NCBI RefSeq assembly: GCF_002994445.1
Contig: NZ_MRZJ01000001.1
Location: forward strand, 496,001 to 560,000
Source of the DNA: Staphylococcus simulans
GTDB lineage: Bacteria; Bacillota; Bacilli; Staphylococcales; Staphylococcaceae
Direction: 5' to 3'
Length of the DNA stretch: 64,000 bases
Shown: in pieces, positions 19,008 to 29,427 of the stretch
How the letters are laid out: the number at the start of each line of letters is the position of its first letter
Numbering within the stretch: the first letter of the stretch is position 1
Notes under the pieces: model-generated
What the model was told of the DNA's origin: nothing
Database searches by the model: none
What the model saw: only the letters and a program-made list of their open reading frames with translations
Program-made: the position numbers and the translations under genes

Positions 19008-21632
19008 CTATTTTAATTGGTTTTGGAGTTCGCTGAGTTTGTTGAGTGCTTGAAGCGGTGTCATATTTGATATGTTTAATTGTTTTAATTCCAATTCGAC
19101 TTCGCTTTCTTTAGGTACATTATCAAACAAATCAAATGTTCCTTGTTGGAAACCAGATTGCTGCTGTTCTTCTGGTTCATTTTTATCTTCTCGAGAGTGG
19201 TTTGTTTCAGAGACTGCTGCTTCATTCTTTTCTGCAGCTTCAAAACTAGGAATTTGCGGTTGTGATTTATCGTTCGCTTCAAAGGCATCTAAGATCACCT
19301 GAGCACGTTCAATCACTTGATCCGGCAAATCTGCAAGTTTTGCGACTTGAATACCATAACTGTCATCTACAGCGCCATCTTTTACTTTATGCAAGAAGAT
19401 AAGTTCGCCTTTATATTCATTTGCGGCAACATGTACGTTTTTCAAACATGCCAATGACTGATCTAATGTCGTCAGCTCATGATAATGTGTCGAAAATAAC
19501 GTTTTCGCATGTGAAGTTTGTGCAACGTATTCAATCATTGCTTGAGCAAGTGCTAGTCCATCAAAAGTTGATGTGCCGCGTCCAATCTCATCAAAAATAA
19601 TCAAGCTGTCTTCTGTCGCATATGTTAAGGCTTTTTGTGCCTCCAGCATTTCAACCATAAAAGTACTTTTACCAGATACTAAGTCATCGGCAGCACCGAT
19701 ACGTGTAAAGATTTGATCAAAAATCGGCAGCACTGCTTCGCTGCATGGTACATATGCGCCCATTTGCGCCATAATACTGATAATTGCGATTTGGCGCATA
19801 TAAGTAGATTTACCTGACATATTCGGCCCTGTAATCAAATAAATGAACTGTTCATCATCTAAGCGGCAATCATTAGGAACATAATCATTATAATCCATGA
19901 CACGCTCTACTACAGGGTGGCGAGAATCAACTAAGTCTAATGTTTTATCATCGCTGAATTCGGGTCTGACATAATTGTATTTTTGAGCAATTTCCGCAAA
20001 ACTTTGCAGGCAATCAATTTCAGAAATTAATTTTGCTTGTTTTTGAAGACGCTCAGTATACGCTTTGACCGCTTCTCTTAATTTCACAAAGAGCTGATAT
20101 TCAAGTTCTACTGCTTTATCTTCAGCCCCTAAAATCAAATCTTCTTTTTCTTTTAATTCATCCGTAATAAAACGTTCCGCATTCGACAATGTTTGTTTAC
20201 GTGTATAACCATAGTCTGAAGGCTCAAAGCCTTTCAAGTTTGCACGTGTAATTTCTATAAAATAGCCGAATACTTTGTTAAAGCTGATTTTCAGCGAACG
20301 AATACCTGTACGTTCTCTTTCTTTCGCTTGAAGTTGCGCCAACCATTGTTTACCGTTAATTGATGCTTCTAAGTATTCATCTAATTGTTCATTAAACCCC
20401 TGTTTGAACAAGCCTCCGTCTTTTACTGAAATCGGCGGTTCCTCAACAAGACTGTGTTCCAACAATTCCAGCAAATCATTTAAAGGTTCCAACTGTCTGA
20501 ACTGCTCTGGCAATTGATCGTCAAACGCATCTAATAATGCTTTGATATTCGGTATCTCAGCAATTGAATGCTTAAGCTGAATTAAATCACGTGCATTCAC
20601 ATTACCGTAACTGACACGTCCGACTAATCTTTCAATATCATACACTTGATTTAAATAATTGCGCAGTGTATCGCGTTCAATAAAACGATCAATCAATTGT
20701 GACACAGCATCTAAACGTTCATTGATGGCCTGTTTATAGATTAATGGTCGGTCAATCCATTGTTTGAGACGACGTGCACCCATTGGGGTCTTTGTTTCAT
20801 CCATCAGCCATAACAATGTTCCTTTTTTAGATTTCAAACGAATGCTTTCTGTCAATTCTAAGTTGCGTTTAGCGTAATAATCCATTTTCATATAATCGAC
20901 AGCTTCATATACTTTTGCGTCTTCAATATGTTCTAAATTACGCTTTTGCGTATGGTGGATATAATCTAACAGTACTTGAACTGCATGATGCATTAATGTA
21001 TCTTCCACTTGGTTCACAGCATAATTTTCATTGCTGATGTCATCAACAACCGTTAATGTTTCTGTAGCCAATGACATTTGCTGCTTCAATGATGCTTCTA
21101 CCGCTTCAGCAGTGACAATCTCGTTAGGATTAATTGTTGTAATCTCATTTAGTAGCATACTTTCATCATTAAAATGTGTCACCTTTAATTCACCCGTCGA
21201 CACATCACAATAACTTAACGCAATGTTGTCCGCTTCTCGAACGAAGCTCAAAATATAGTTGTTTTGTTTTTCATCCACGCCGCCTTGGTTCATAATTGTT
21301 CCTGGTGTAACTACACGGATTACTTCTCGGCGTACCATACCTTTTGTGACTTTCGGATCTTCCATTTGTTCGCAAATGGCTACTTTATATCCATTTTCTA
21401 TTAATGTTTCTATATAACTTTCTGCAGAGTGGTAAGGCACTCCGCACATTGGAATAGGGTTTTCTTTTTTCGCATCCCTTTTTGTCAGCGTAATCTCTAA
21501 TACTCTAGAAGCCACTTTTGCATCTTCATAAAACATTTCATAAAAATCGCCTAATCTGAAAAACAGTAAGCAGTCTTGATATTGAGATTTTATTTTTAAA
21601 TATTGCTGCATCATCGGCGTTACATTTGTCAT
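19008..21632 (-). CDS. mutS: DNA mismatch recognition ATPase MutS
   Basis: Dimeric ATPase that detects mismatches. 874 residues. The N-terminal mismatch-binding motif '[11 protein letters not shown]' (F-x-E) is near residues 24-34, and the Walker A '[13 protein letters not shown]' is near 602. These are followed by '[12 protein letters not shown]' (Walker B) and 'FSTHYHEL'. An insertion rich in E, N and Q (about 805-850) precedes a C-terminal helix-turn-helix. First gene of mutS-mutL-glpP. Confidence 0.97.
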   Translation of the reverse strand: MTNVTPMMQQYLKIKSQYQDCLLFFRLGDFYEMFYEDAKVASRVLEITLTKRDAKKENPIPMCGVPYHSAESYIETLIENGYKVAICEQMEDPKVTKGMVRREVIRVVTPGTIMNQGGVDEKQNNYILSFVREADNIALSYCDVSTGELKVTHFNDESMLLNEITTINPNEIVTAEAVEASLKQQMSLATETLTVVDDISNENYAVNQVEDTLMHHAVQVLLDYIHHTQKRNLEHIEDAKVYEAVDYMKMDYYAKRNLELTESIRLKSKKGTLLWLMDETKTPMGARRLKQWIDRPLIYKQAINERLDAVSQLIDRFIERDTLRNYLNQVYDIERLVGRVSYGNVNARDLIQLKHSIAEIPNIKALLDAFDDQLPEQFRQLEPLNDLLELLEHSLVEEPPISVKDGGLFKQGFNEQLDEYLEASINGKQWLAQLQAKERERTGIRSLKISFNKVFGYFIEITRANLKGFEPSDYGYTRKQTLSNAERFITDELKEKEDLILGAEDKAVELEYQLFVKLREAVKAYTERLQKQAKLISEIDCLQSFAEIAQKYNYVRPEFSDDKTLDLVDSRHPVVERVMDYNDYVPNDCRLDDEQFIYLITGPNMSGKSTYMRQIAIISIMAQMGAYVPCSEAVLPIFDQIFTRIGAADDLVSGKSTFMVEMLEAQKALTYATEDSLIIFDEIGRGTSTFDGLALAQAMIEYVAQTSHAKTLFSTHYHELTTLDQSLACLKNVHVAANEYKGELIFLHKVKDGAVDDSYGIQVAKLADLPDQVIERAQVILDAFEANDKSQPQIPSFEAAEKNEAAVSETNHSREDKNEPEEQQQSGFQQGTFDLFDNVPKESEVELELKQLNISNMTPLQALNKLSELQNQLK

Positions 21633-21876
21633 GATTTTGAATCATTCCTTCTAATTTTAGGTTTATTCATTATAAGTGATTGTATAAGAATTTCATATCC
21701 ATTTCACTTTTCTTAACTCATCTATTTTAACAAATTATAAGTGGTTAAACGAGTGTCTGCTTTTGTAAGGCTAATTTTAAATTCCTAATAAAAAGATTAA
21801 TTCAATATATATTATCAGTTAAATACTATTAAATTGTCGTAAAAATCAGAATGTCATTCACTGTTCTCTGATATAT

Positions 21877-21890
21877 TGAAATTAATTTCA
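21877..21890. promoter_or_regulatory. Palindrome in the glpQ 5' region, possible operator
   Basis: TGAAATTAATTTCA is a perfect 14-base palindrome starting at the end of a TATATT -10-like hexamer (21872-21877) and ending 22 bases before the glpQ start. It could be an operator; it could also be chance in AT-rich DNA. The remainder of the 21633-21912 gap is AT-rich with no gene. Confidence 0.3.
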
Positions 21891-21912
21891 CAAAAGGAGA
21901 GATTTACGCACT

Positions 21913-22881
21913 ATGAAACTTAAAAAATCAGTCATTACCTCATTAGCAGTATCAGTCACTTTATTAACCGGTTCTCAAGCAGTACTTGCTAGCGGAGGCG
22001 GCGGTATCGGTCCTGCTTCAAACGGCCACAGCAACGTTAACAAAGCTGCATCACACAAACCTCAAAACATTCTCAATAAAAATGTCGCAATCGCACATCG
22101 CGGCGCAAGCGGTTATGCACCTGAACATACTTTCTTCGCTTACGACAAAGCCAAAAACGAGCTCAATGCGGACTACATAGAGCTAGATTTGCAGATGACA
22201 AAAGATGGCAATTTAATCGCAATGCATGATGAAACTGTTGATCGTACAACAGGCGGTAAATTCCATGGACCTGTCAAAAACTACACCACTGCTCAATTGA
22301 AACAAATGGATGTTGGCACTTCATTCAATGTTGCGAATCCTCAATATGCCGACCCTAAATACAGCGGTGCTAAAATTCCTACATTAGATGAAATCTTAGA
22401 CCGTTACGGCAAAAACACAAACTACTATATCGAAACAAAATCACCAGATGTGTATCCTGGTATGGAAGAAAAATTGCTTCAAACTTTAAATAAGCACGGA
22501 TTGCTGACACCAAATAAGCTTCAAAACGGACAAGTCGTCGTACAATCTTTCTCACAAGAAAGTTTATTGAAAATGAAACGTCTCAATCCGAATGTACCGT
22601 TAATTCAATTGACAGATAAAGCACAATTAGGCACATACACAGATCAAGACTTAGATTATATTGCATCATATGCTAAAGGTGTCGGCCCTGAATATCATGA
22701 TGCTACAGCAGCAAATGTAGAAAAAATGCACCGCCATCACCTGCTAGTACACCCTTATACTGTCAATACAGCCCCTGAAATGCAGCAATTAATCAATAAC
22801 AACGTTGATGGTGCCTTCTCTAACTACATCGATCAATATGTAAAACTTAGAGACCAATCTCAAAACAAAACAGCTTACTAA
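21913..22881 (+). CDS. glpQ: Secreted glycerophosphodiester phosphodiesterase
   Basis: 322 residues. A classical Sec signal (basic MKLKK, hydrophobic core, 'AVLA' cleavage site near residue 26) precedes a glycine-rich spacer and a GDPD TIM-barrel domain. Catalytic motifs are 'AHRGASGYAPEHT' (His and Arg, near 61) and 'ELDLQMTKDG...MHDETVDRTTGG' (metal-binding E/D and second His, near 94-120). It should release glycerol-3-phosphate from glycerophosphodiesters outside the cell, feeding the glycerol pathway encoded nearby. It is monocistronic with a strong ribosome site (AAAGGAGAG) and terminator. Confidence 0.93.
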   Translation: MKLKKSVITSLAVSVTLLTGSQAVLASGGGGIGPASNGHSNVNKAASHKPQNILNKNVAIAHRGASGYAPEHTFFAYDKAKNELNADYIELDLQMTKDGNLIAMHDETVDRTTGGKFHGPVKNYTTAQLKQMDVGTSFNVANPQYADPKYSGAKIPTLDEILDRYGKNTNYYIETKSPDVYPGMEEKLLQTLNKHGLLTPNKLQNGQVVVQSFSQESLLKMKRLNPNVPLIQLTDKAQLGTYTDQDLDYIASYAKGVGPEYHDATAANVEKMHRHHLLVHPYTVNTAPEMQQLINNNVDGAFSNYIDQYVKLRDQSQNKTAY

Positions 22882-22905
22882 GCTTAAATAAAATAGAAAA
22901 AATGA

Positions 22906-22950
22906 AACATCCCCATCCACTTCTTAAACAAAGAAATGAATGGGGATGTT
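22906..22950. terminator. Bidirectional intrinsic terminator
   Basis: An 11-bp perfect stem (22906-22916 with 22940-22950) between the convergent glpQ and thiW genes, with T/A runs on both sides. Confidence 0.8.
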
Positions 22951-22957
22951 GTATTTA

Positions 22958-23455
22958 TCAGTCTTTTGGCAGCCATCTGGACAGCTTGCCTTTTTTAAAT
23001 AAAATCATAAGCAGTACATAACTAATGGATGCACCTAAAGCACTTGATGCGATAAATGCGGCCATTAAAGGTTTAATGGCAATCCCTTGCAATCCTAAGA
23101 CAAAAGCCAAAGGAATACACATAAAGCTGCCGATGAAACCTGTTCCGATGACTTCACCGATTGCGGCCATAAACAAATGTTTACGGTAACGATACAGCAA
23201 GCTCGCTAGTAATACTCCGATCATACTGCCGGGAAACGCAAATGCTGAACCTGTACCGAACATCATGCGAATGACTGAGGATAGAAATGCTTGAGCAAGT
23301 CCGAACCACGGTCCTACAAATACAGCACATAACACATTAATCATATGTTGAATCGGTGCCGCTTTAATAGGTCCGAGCGGTATAATAATCAGACTGCTTA
23401 AGACAACATTAATGGCGATGAACATAGCAGTTAAAGTAAGTTTTCTTATCTTCAC
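22958..23455 (-). CDS. thiW: ThiW-type ECF transporter substrate-binding (S) component
   Basis: 165-residue integral membrane protein with five or six hydrophobic segments. The segments 'IPLGPIKAAPIQHMINV' (near 25-41), 'VGPWFGLAQAFLSS' and 'GTGSAFAFPGSMIGVL' (near 67-82) are the ThiW signature. ThiW is an S component for a thiazole-type thiamine precursor and needs the general ECF ATPase/T module encoded elsewhere. Unlike most thiW genes, it has no visible TPP riboswitch: only 31 bases separate it from ricA. It is the last gene of miaB-ricA-thiW. Confidence 0.8.
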   Translation of the reverse strand: MKIRKLTLTAMFIAINVVLSSLIIIPLGPIKAAPIQHMINVLCAVFVGPWFGLAQAFLSSVIRMMFGTGSAFAFPGSMIGVLLASLLYRYRKHLFMAAIGEVIGTGFIGSFMCIPLAFVLGLQGIAIKPLMAAFIASSALGASISYVLLMILFKKGKLSRWLPKD

Positions 23456-23486
23456 AACTCAAACGCCCTTTCACTTAGATTTAAAG

Positions 23487-23843
23487 TTACTGCTTGTGGT
23501 GCGCTGCGTTCAAACGATCAGCCATTGTGTTAATCATCATTTGCAGCAAATCATTCGCATCAGCTTGCGATTCGCGAAATTCTGTGACGATAGGCAACGC
23601 ATTGATTTTCTTTTCAAGTTCTGCTATCTCTGCTTCACTGCGCTTATAAGCTTCTATCTTGCCATAGTTCTGCAAATTCACAGATTGCTTTTGTCTTTGT
23701 TTTAAATCTGCCATCCAATCATCAATATGATGGTTGCGATGTATTTGTGTTTCAACACGCTGGTAATCTTTAACAGTATCCAAAGCTTTAATTTGCGCAC
23801 TCAGCTTTTTAGCTTCTTCGATGATAGCCGTTTTATCATACAT
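23487..23843 (-). CDS. ricA: RicA (YmcA), YlbF/YmcA-family RNA-processing factor
   Basis: 118-residue all-helical protein of the YlbF/YmcA group. In Bacillus it forms a complex with YlbF (RicF) and YaaT (RicT) that stimulates RNase Y cleavage and affects biofilm formation. The family features seen are a helical N-terminus, 'HRNHHIDDWMADLKQRQKQSVNLQNYGK' in two stretches around residues 35-62, and a short C-terminal helix. Start overlaps the miaB stop by one base (TAATG), the same order as Bacillus ymcB-ymcA. RNase Y is encoded at 38780-40339. Confidence 0.88.
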   Translation of the reverse strand: MYDKTAIIEEAKKLSAQIKALDTVKDYQRVETQIHRNHHIDDWMADLKQRQKQSVNLQNYGKIEAYKRSEAEIAELEKKINALPIVTEFRESQADANDLLQMMINTMADRLNAAHHKQ

Positions 23844-25384
23844 TACGCTTTCACCGTATTGCCTTCATGGACATGCAAGAATGTTCCGTTTAATGAATAC
23901 TGTTTCGCTTCGTCGATTTTCACATCAACAAGTTTGCCGATGACTTCTTTAGGCCCTTTAAAGTTAACTAATTTATTTTTATCAGTGTAACCTGCTAAGA
24001 CTGTGTCGTCTTTTTTACTGCTGCCTTCGCATAATACAGTCACAACTTGACCTTCATAAGCTTTAAGTGCACGTTCAGAATAGTATCCGACTTTTTTATT
24101 TAAGCGCTGCAAGCGTGCTTTTTTAACGTCAGTTGCTACGTTATCTTTCATTCGTGCTGCAGGTGTACCATCACGCTGTGAATAAAGATAAGTATAAGCA
24201 TGTTCGAATTCAACTTCATCATATAATGATAATGTTTCTTCGAATTGTTCTTCTGTTTCATTCGGATAGCCGACAATAATATCAGTTGTTAAAGCAACAT
24301 CAGGAATTGCGGCTTTAATACGATGAACTAAATCTAAATAGCTTTCGCGTGTATATTTGCGTCCCATAATTTTCAATACAGCATCATTACCAGATTGAAC
24401 AGGTAAATGGATGTGCGGTACGATATTGCCGCCCTTAGCAATTACTTCAATCATATGATCTGTAAAGTCCCAAGGGTGGCTGGTAGTAAAACGGACACGC
24501 GGAATATCGATTTTTGAAATAGCTTCAAATAAATCGCCTAAACCATAATCCATGTCTTTTAAGTCTTTACCGTATGAGTTGACGTTTTGACCTAATAAAG
24601 TAATTTCTTTATAGCCTCTGCGAGCTAAATCGCGCACTTCATCAATAATATCTTGCGGACGGCGACTGCGCTCTTTACCGCGTGTAAACGGCACAATACA
24701 ATATGTACAGAACTTATCGCAGCCATACATAATATTAACCCATGCTTTGAAATAGTCATCGCGGACTTTCGGAAGGTTCTCGATAACATCGCCTTCTTTA
24801 GACCAAACATCAATGACCATTGCTTTGGATAAATATGCTTCTTCTAAAATCTCTGGTAATTTATGAATATTGTGCGTACCGAAAATCATATCCACGTTTT
24901 GGAATGACTTCAATATTTTATTAACGACTGATTCTTCTTGCGACATACAACCGCAAACACCGATTAAGCAATCTGGACGATCGCGTTTCAAGTGTTTTAA
25001 ATTACCGATTTCACTAAATACTTTGTTTTCCGCATTTTCACGAATCGCACAAGTATTTAACAAGATTACATCTGCTTTTAACATTTCATCTGCTAATGTA
25101 TAACCTAAAGCTTCAAAAATACCTGCCATTACTTCAGTGTCGTGCGCATTCATTTGGCAACCATACGTTTTAATAAAGAACGTACGGCCTTTACCCATGT
25201 TTTTATATTTCTCATCTATTTGGAAATCACGATTATAATGCACTTCTTCTTTACCGCGTTTTTTAGCTTCTTTTAAACTAGGAGGCTGGTAAACTGTTTC
25301 GAAGTATTGACTATAATCTTTCTCTTTCTTGTTTCGGTGTGCAATTACGTCCAAAGAACCCGCTTTTCTTTGTTCTTCATTCAC
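23843..25384 (-). CDS. miaB: tRNA-2-methylthio-N6-dimethylallyladenosine synthase
   Basis: Radical-SAM methylthiotransferase that adds a methylthio group to i6A37 of tRNA. 513 residues, with the extended N-terminus usual in Firmicutes. The N-terminal UPF0004 domain supplies three cysteines ('YGCQMNAHD', '[10 protein letters not shown]', '[10 protein letters not shown]'), the radical-SAM cluster sits in '[13 protein letters not shown]' (CxxxCxxC), and a TRAM domain ends the protein. It acts on the product of MiaA. First gene of miaB-ricA-thiW. Confidence 0.96.
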   Translation of the reverse strand: MNEEQRKAGSLDVIAHRNKKEKDYSQYFETVYQPPSLKEAKKRGKEEVHYNRDFQIDEKYKNMGKGRTFFIKTYGCQMNAHDTEVMAGIFEALGYTLADEMLKADVILLNTCAIRENAENKVFSEIGNLKHLKRDRPDCLIGVCGCMSQEESVVNKILKSFQNVDMIFGTHNIHKLPEILEEAYLSKAMVIDVWSKEGDVIENLPKVRDDYFKAWVNIMYGCDKFCTYCIVPFTRGKERSRRPQDIIDEVRDLARRGYKEITLLGQNVNSYGKDLKDMDYGLGDLFEAISKIDIPRVRFTTSHPWDFTDHMIEVIAKGGNIVPHIHLPVQSGNDAVLKIMGRKYTRESYLDLVHRIKAAIPDVALTTDIIVGYPNETEEQFEETLSLYDEVEFEHAYTYLYSQRDGTPAARMKDNVATDVKKARLQRLNKKVGYYSERALKAYEGQVVTVLCEGSSKKDDTVLAGYTDKNKLVNFKGPKEVIGKLVDVKIDEAKQYSLNGTFLHVHEGNTVKA

Positions 25385-25474
25385 TTCGCAAAATCCTTTC
25401 TATATCCCCGATTAATCATTATTTCATTATATATGGTTTACGTTAAAAGTGCAAAATGAATCTTGTCTGAAACA

Positions 25475-25500
25475 GAAAAAAAGCCAGTCAAAGACCGGCT
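25475..25500 (-). terminator. Intrinsic terminator of the opp operon
   Basis: Minus-strand AGCCGGTC/GACTGGCT stem with a 3-base loop (25500-25482) followed by seven T; it overlaps the end of the last opp gene closely. Confidence 0.85.
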
Positions 25501-25505
25501 TCATT

Positions 25506-26405
25506 TTAGTGTTTGGATTTAGGATTCAATGCATCTTTCAATCCTTCACCAACAAAGTTGATACATAAAATTGTCATTGTAATAATAATTGCTGGTGGCA
25601 TCCAAATCCAAGGTTTGCCGCTGAGTACATCTGCTTCTTGTGCATCTGAAAGCATATTCCCCCATGTCGGTGTTGTTTTCGCAATACCAAAACCAAGGAA
25701 ACTCAAACCTGCTTCAGCTACAATTTGTACCGCAAATAATAAAGTTGCTTGTACAATAATGACACTTAAAATGTTCGGTAATAAATGTTTGAACATAATT
25801 TTATATACAGGTGTACCAATGGATACAGCAGCTAAGAAATATTCATTTTCTTTCTCTTGCATCACTTTACCACGCGTCAATCTCGCAATTCCGACCCATG
25901 ACAGCACTATGATAACGGATGCCAAAATAATTGCTGAGCCGTATGGATTTTTGATTTTATCGCTGAAAGTCGCATTTAATACGATTGCGAATGGAATGAA
26001 TGGGAACAACATTACAAACTCAGTAAAACGCATTAAAATTGTGTCGATTTTACCGCCATAATAACCAGAGATCATACCTACAATGATACCAATAATTAAA
26101 ATCCCTGCTGTTGTTGTAATCCCGAATACCATTGAAACACGACCTGAATACAATAATCGACTTAAAATATCTCGACCTCCAGCATCAGTGCCCAGCCAAT
26201 GTTCCGGAGACATATCCCCTTTGATATTCACGAGGTTTTGCTCGTTCGGATCAAAAGGTGCGATAAGCGGAGATAACATAGAAATCGTAAATATCGCGAT
26301 GAGCACAAAAAGTGCAGTCATTGCTAATTTATTATGCGTGAAATGAATCAATGCACTTTTTAAGGGTGAATAACTCTCATTTTTAGTTTTTGATTGTTTA
26401 GCCAT
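25506..26405 (-). CDS. oppC: Oligopeptide ABC transporter permease OppC
   Basis: 299-residue BPD_transp_1 permease of the DppC/OppC type. An N-terminal OppC_N segment (near 28-45) is followed by five further membrane spans. The EAA loop that contacts the ATPases is near 'EYFLAAVSIGTPVYKIMFKHLLPN', split around residues 185-208, with 'EAGLSFLGFG' after it. Pairs with OppB to form the channel. Last gene of the operon oppA-D-F-B-C. Confidence 0.9.
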   Translation of the reverse strand: MAKQSKTKNESYSPLKSALIHFTHNKLAMTALFVLIAIFTISMLSPLIAPFDPNEQNLVNIKGDMSPEHWLGTDAGGRDILSRLLYSGRVSMVFGITTTAGILIIGIIVGMISGYYGGKIDTILMRFTEFVMLFPFIPFAIVLNATFSDKIKNPYGSAIILASVIIVLSWVGIARLTRGKVMQEKENEYFLAAVSIGTPVYKIMFKHLLPNILSVIIVQATLLFAVQIVAEAGLSFLGFGIAKTTPTWGNMLSDAQEADVLSGKPWIWMPPAIIITMTILCINFVGEGLKDALNPKSKH

Positions 26406-26417
26406 TGTTGCGCCTCC

Positions 26418-27383
26418 TTAGTTGCTCTTAATTCTAGGGTCGACGATACTATATGTGATATCAGAGATTAAGTTCGCAAGTAGTCCTAAGAATGCGAAGA
26501 ATAATAGTAACGCCATCATGAGAGGATAATCTTTACCGCTGATTGCTTCAATCAGCAATTTACCGATTCCTGGATATGAGAAAATTGTTTCAATGATTAC
26601 TGCACCGCCGAAAATAGACAGTACATCTCCCCCGAAGAATGTCACAATAGGGATAATTGAATTTCTTAAAATATGTTTATTGTAGATTTTATTTTCAGAA
26701 ATCCCATTTGAACGTGCTGTACGCACATAATCTTTACGTGCATTTTCAATCATATCGTTACGCAAGAATTGTACATATCCGGCTGTAGACATTACACCTA
26801 AAATCAATGCCGGCAATAAAGCATGATAAAGTTTACTCATATAATATGCGAAAGTGCCTTCTTCTAATCCCATCGTTACAGACCCTTGGAATGGGAATAA
26901 ATTCAATTGGAATGCGAATAAATAAATCGCAAAGACACCTGCTACAAATGAAGGCAATGCCAACAAGAAATAGTTAGCAACTTGTATCGAGTAATCCAAT
27001 GGCGAATATGGTTTTCGTCCTGATAAGATACCAAGCGGAAAAGCCAAAATATACGTAAATATTAAGGTTAATGTTCCCAGTCTAATTGTATTAGGCATTC
27101 TTTCTTTGATTAAATCAATTACAGGTCTTTTAAATCGGACTGATTCGCCTAAATCTCCATGTACAATATGTTCTGCCCACTTAATATACTGCACATGAAT
27201 CGGTTGGTCATAACCTAATTTCTTTCTTTGCTGTTCATAATATGCTGAAGAACTGTCAGAGGATGATGCTTGTCCTGTAAATGCATCACCCGGTTGTAAT
27301 TTAGAGATACCGAAAATTATAATTGAAATCAAAAACAGTAACGGTATCATCAATAATAAACGACGAATGATTAACTGAATCAT
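26418..27383 (-). CDS. oppB: Oligopeptide ABC transporter permease OppB
   Basis: 321-residue DppB/OppB-type permease with six membrane spans. The N-terminal 'LISIIIFGISKLQPGDAF' and the large external loop before 'YDQPIHVQYIKWAEHIVHGDLGES' (two stretches near 58-82) are typical of this class. The EAA motif region 'DYVRTARSNGISENKIYNKHILRN' lies near 220-243. Its start overlaps the oppF stop by 4 bases; oppC follows after 12 bases. Confidence 0.9.
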   Translation of the reverse strand: MIQLIIRRLLLMIPLLFLISIIIFGISKLQPGDAFTGQASSSDSSSAYYEQQRKKLGYDQPIHVQYIKWAEHIVHGDLGESVRFKRPVIDLIKERMPNTIRLGTLTLIFTYILAFPLGILSGRKPYSPLDYSIQVANYFLLALPSFVAGVFAIYLFAFQLNLFPFQGSVTMGLEEGTFAYYMSKLYHALLPALILGVMSTAGYVQFLRNDMIENARKDYVRTARSNGISENKIYNKHILRNSIIPIVTFFGGDVLSIFGGAVIIETIFSYPGIGKLLIEAISGKDYPLMMALLLFFAFLGLLANLISDITYSIVDPRIKSN

Positions 27384-28366
27384 TTTTCCACCTCTTCCTC
27401 AATCAGCAAGCAAGATACAAAATGGTCTTTGCTGACTTCTTTATATTCGGGTTGATTAGTTTTGCAAGCTTCTTGTGCAATCGGACACCTTGTATGGAAA
27501 GGACATCCTGTCGGAGGATTTGCAGGTGAAGGTAAATCTCCAGTTAATAAAATTCTCGTTTTTCTTTTTGTCGGATCAATTTCTGGTATTGCTGAAATCA
27601 AAGCTTGTGTATAAGGATGTTTTGGATGATTATAAATTTCTTCTGCCGGTCCTTGCTCAACAATATGACCAAGATACATTACGCCGATATAATCACTTAC
27701 ATGCTTAACAACACTTAAATCATGCGCAATGAATAAGTAACTAAGATTAAATTCTTTTTGCAAATCATCTAATAAATTCAGTACTTGAGATTGTACAGAA
27801 ACATCTAACGCACTTACAGGTTCGTCTAAAATAATTAATTTAGGTTTAAGTGCTAATGCACGTGCAATACCTACCCTCTGTCTTTGTCCGCCTGAAAATT
27901 CATGCGCATATTTATAATAATCCTCTGGGTGCAGTCCTACTTTTGCTAAAAGTCCTTTTACTTCTTTTTCAAGTTCTGCTTTAGACAGCTTACTATAGTT
28001 TTTTATCGGTTCGCCGACAATGTCTCCTACCATTTGCAGCGGGTTAAGCGAAGCATAAGGGTCTTGGAAAACCATTTGAAATCCCTTGCGCGCTTCTCTT
28101 AGTTTATGTCCTTTAATATTCGTAATATCTTCACCATTAAAAGTTACTGTACCGCCCGTAGGTGTCTGCAACCTCAAAATACTTCTACCTGCAGATGATT
28201 TACCGCAGCCTGATTCTCCTACCAGCCCCATAGTCTCGCCTTCATTGATTTTAAAACTGATACCGTCTACTGCTTTGACTTGTCCGACTGTTCTGCGAAA
28301 AAATCCGCCTTTAATTGGATAATATTGTTTAAGTTCATTTACTTCTAAGATTGTCTTTTTATCCAT
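27380..28366 (-). CDS. oppF: Oligopeptide ABC transporter ATPase OppF
   Basis: 328-residue ATPase. Walker A 'GESGCGKSSAGRSI', signature 'FSGGQRQRVGIARALAL', Walker B 'LIILDEPVSALDVSVQ', H-loop 'IAHDLSVVKHV'. The C-terminal oligo_HPY extension carries clustered cysteines ('CPFHTRCPIAQEAC') that in this family bind an iron-sulfur cluster. The aromatic-rich start 'LKQYYPIKGG' is characteristic of OppF rather than OppD. Confidence 0.92.
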   Translation of the reverse strand: MDKKTILEVNELKQYYPIKGGFFRRTVGQVKAVDGISFKINEGETMGLVGESGCGKSSAGRSILRLQTPTGGTVTFNGEDITNIKGHKLREARKGFQMVFQDPYASLNPLQMVGDIVGEPIKNYSKLSKAELEKEVKGLLAKVGLHPEDYYKYAHEFSGGQRQRVGIARALALKPKLIILDEPVSALDVSVQSQVLNLLDDLQKEFNLSYLFIAHDLSVVKHVSDYIGVMYLGHIVEQGPAEEIYNHPKHPYTQALISAIPEIDPTKRKTRILLTGDLPSPANPPTGCPFHTRCPIAQEACKTNQPEYKEVSKDHFVSCLLIEEEVEK

Positions 28367-28378
28367 AATTTTCCTCCA

Positions 28379-29359
28379 TTACATCTCATCATATAAATGA
28401 CAAGCTACTTTATGTTTTGAATCAATCAATTTTAGAGGGACATTTTCTTTTTTACAGATATCCATGACATGCGGACATCTATTCGCAAACTTGCATCCTT
28501 GTTTCGGCATATTGACAAGAGAAGGAACACTGCCTTCGATAACTTCTAATTTTTCAGGATTTCCATCAAGTTTCGGAATAGATCTGATTAATGCTTGAGT
28601 GTATGGATGTTTAGGAGATTGGAAAATTTCATCTGTTGTTCCAGTCTCGATAATATTACCTGCATACATGACAGCTACACGATCGCATAGTTCTGAAATC
28701 ACTGCTAAATCATGTGAAATGAAAATAATAGACATATTATTTTCTTTACGGATTTTTCTTAATAAATCTAATATTTGCGCCTGCACCGTTACATCTAGAG
28801 CAGTTGTAGGTTCATCTGCAATTAATAAGTCCGGATTGCACGAAATCGCTAAAGCAATCATTACACGCTGTCTCATACCGCCAGACAACTGATGCGGATA
28901 ATTGTCAATGACTTCTGCAGCTCTTGGAATACCGACTTGATTTAATAAATCGATGGCTTTTTCTCTGGATTTAACTTTATCCAATTTTAAATGCAGCATG
29001 ATTTTCTCAACTAATTGATTTCCAATCGTAAAAACCGGATTCAGTGCAGTCATCGGTTCTTGGAAGATCATTGAAAGTTCTTTTCCTCTGATTTTGTTAT
29101 AGTCTTTTTCACTGATATTATCGATACGCTTGCCTTTAAATTTGATTTCGCCTTCTTCAACATTCGCTATTTTTTCAGGCAGCAGCTGCATCACCGATAA
29201 GCTGAGTACTGATTTCCCTGAACCCGATTCTCCTACTATTCCTAGAATTTCGCCTTCTTCTACCGATAAATTAATGTTGTTAACTGCAGAATACCATTCG
29301 TTTTTTATGTAAAAACTGGTTTTTAATTGTGTTATTTCTAATATATTTTTAACTGGCAT
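28379..29359 (-). CDS. oppD: Oligopeptide ABC transporter ATPase OppD
   Basis: 326-residue ATPase. Walker A 'GESGSGKSVLSLSV', signature 'LSGGMRQRVMIALAI', Walker B 'LLIADEPTTALDVTVQ', H-loop 'ISHDLAVI', and a C-terminal oligo_HPY region with 'CKFANRCPHVMDIC'. ATG 29359 lies 9 bases after GGGGAG; the frame could open two codons earlier at TTG, too near the ribosome site. It follows oppA across an internal hairpin, so it is likely expressed below OppA. Confidence 0.92.
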   Translation of the reverse strand: MPVKNILEITQLKTSFYIKNEWYSAVNNINLSVEEGEILGIVGESGSGKSVLSLSVMQLLPEKIANVEEGEIKFKGKRIDNISEKDYNKIRGKELSMIFQEPMTALNPVFTIGNQLVEKIMLHLKLDKVKSREKAIDLLNQVGIPRAAEVIDNYPHQLSGGMRQRVMIALAISCNPDLLIADEPTTALDVTVQAQILDLLRKIRKENNMSIIFISHDLAVISELCDRVAVMYAGNIIETGTTDEIFQSPKHPYTQALIRSIPKLDGNPEKLEVIEGSVPSLVNMPKQGCKFANRCPHVMDICKKENVPLKLIDSKHKVACHLYDEM

Positions 29360-29390
29360 TTTCAAACACTCCCCTGCTTTTTTACTTAGA

Positions 29391-29418
29391 AAAAGCCTCG
29401 AAAATAATCGAGGCTTTT
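29391..29418 (-). terminator. Internal (attenuating) terminator between oppA and oppD
   Basis: A 10-bp perfect stem (29418-29409 with 29400-29391) on the minus strand, 10 bases after oppA, ending in a short T-run. Partial termination here would give more binding protein than transporter, a common arrangement. Confidence 0.75.
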
Positions 29419-29427
29419 AATGCAAAA

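Noticed and set aside
23400..23500. TPP riboswitch upstream of thiW
   Set aside because: Only 31 bases lie between ricA and thiW and none of the conserved thi-box sequence is present.
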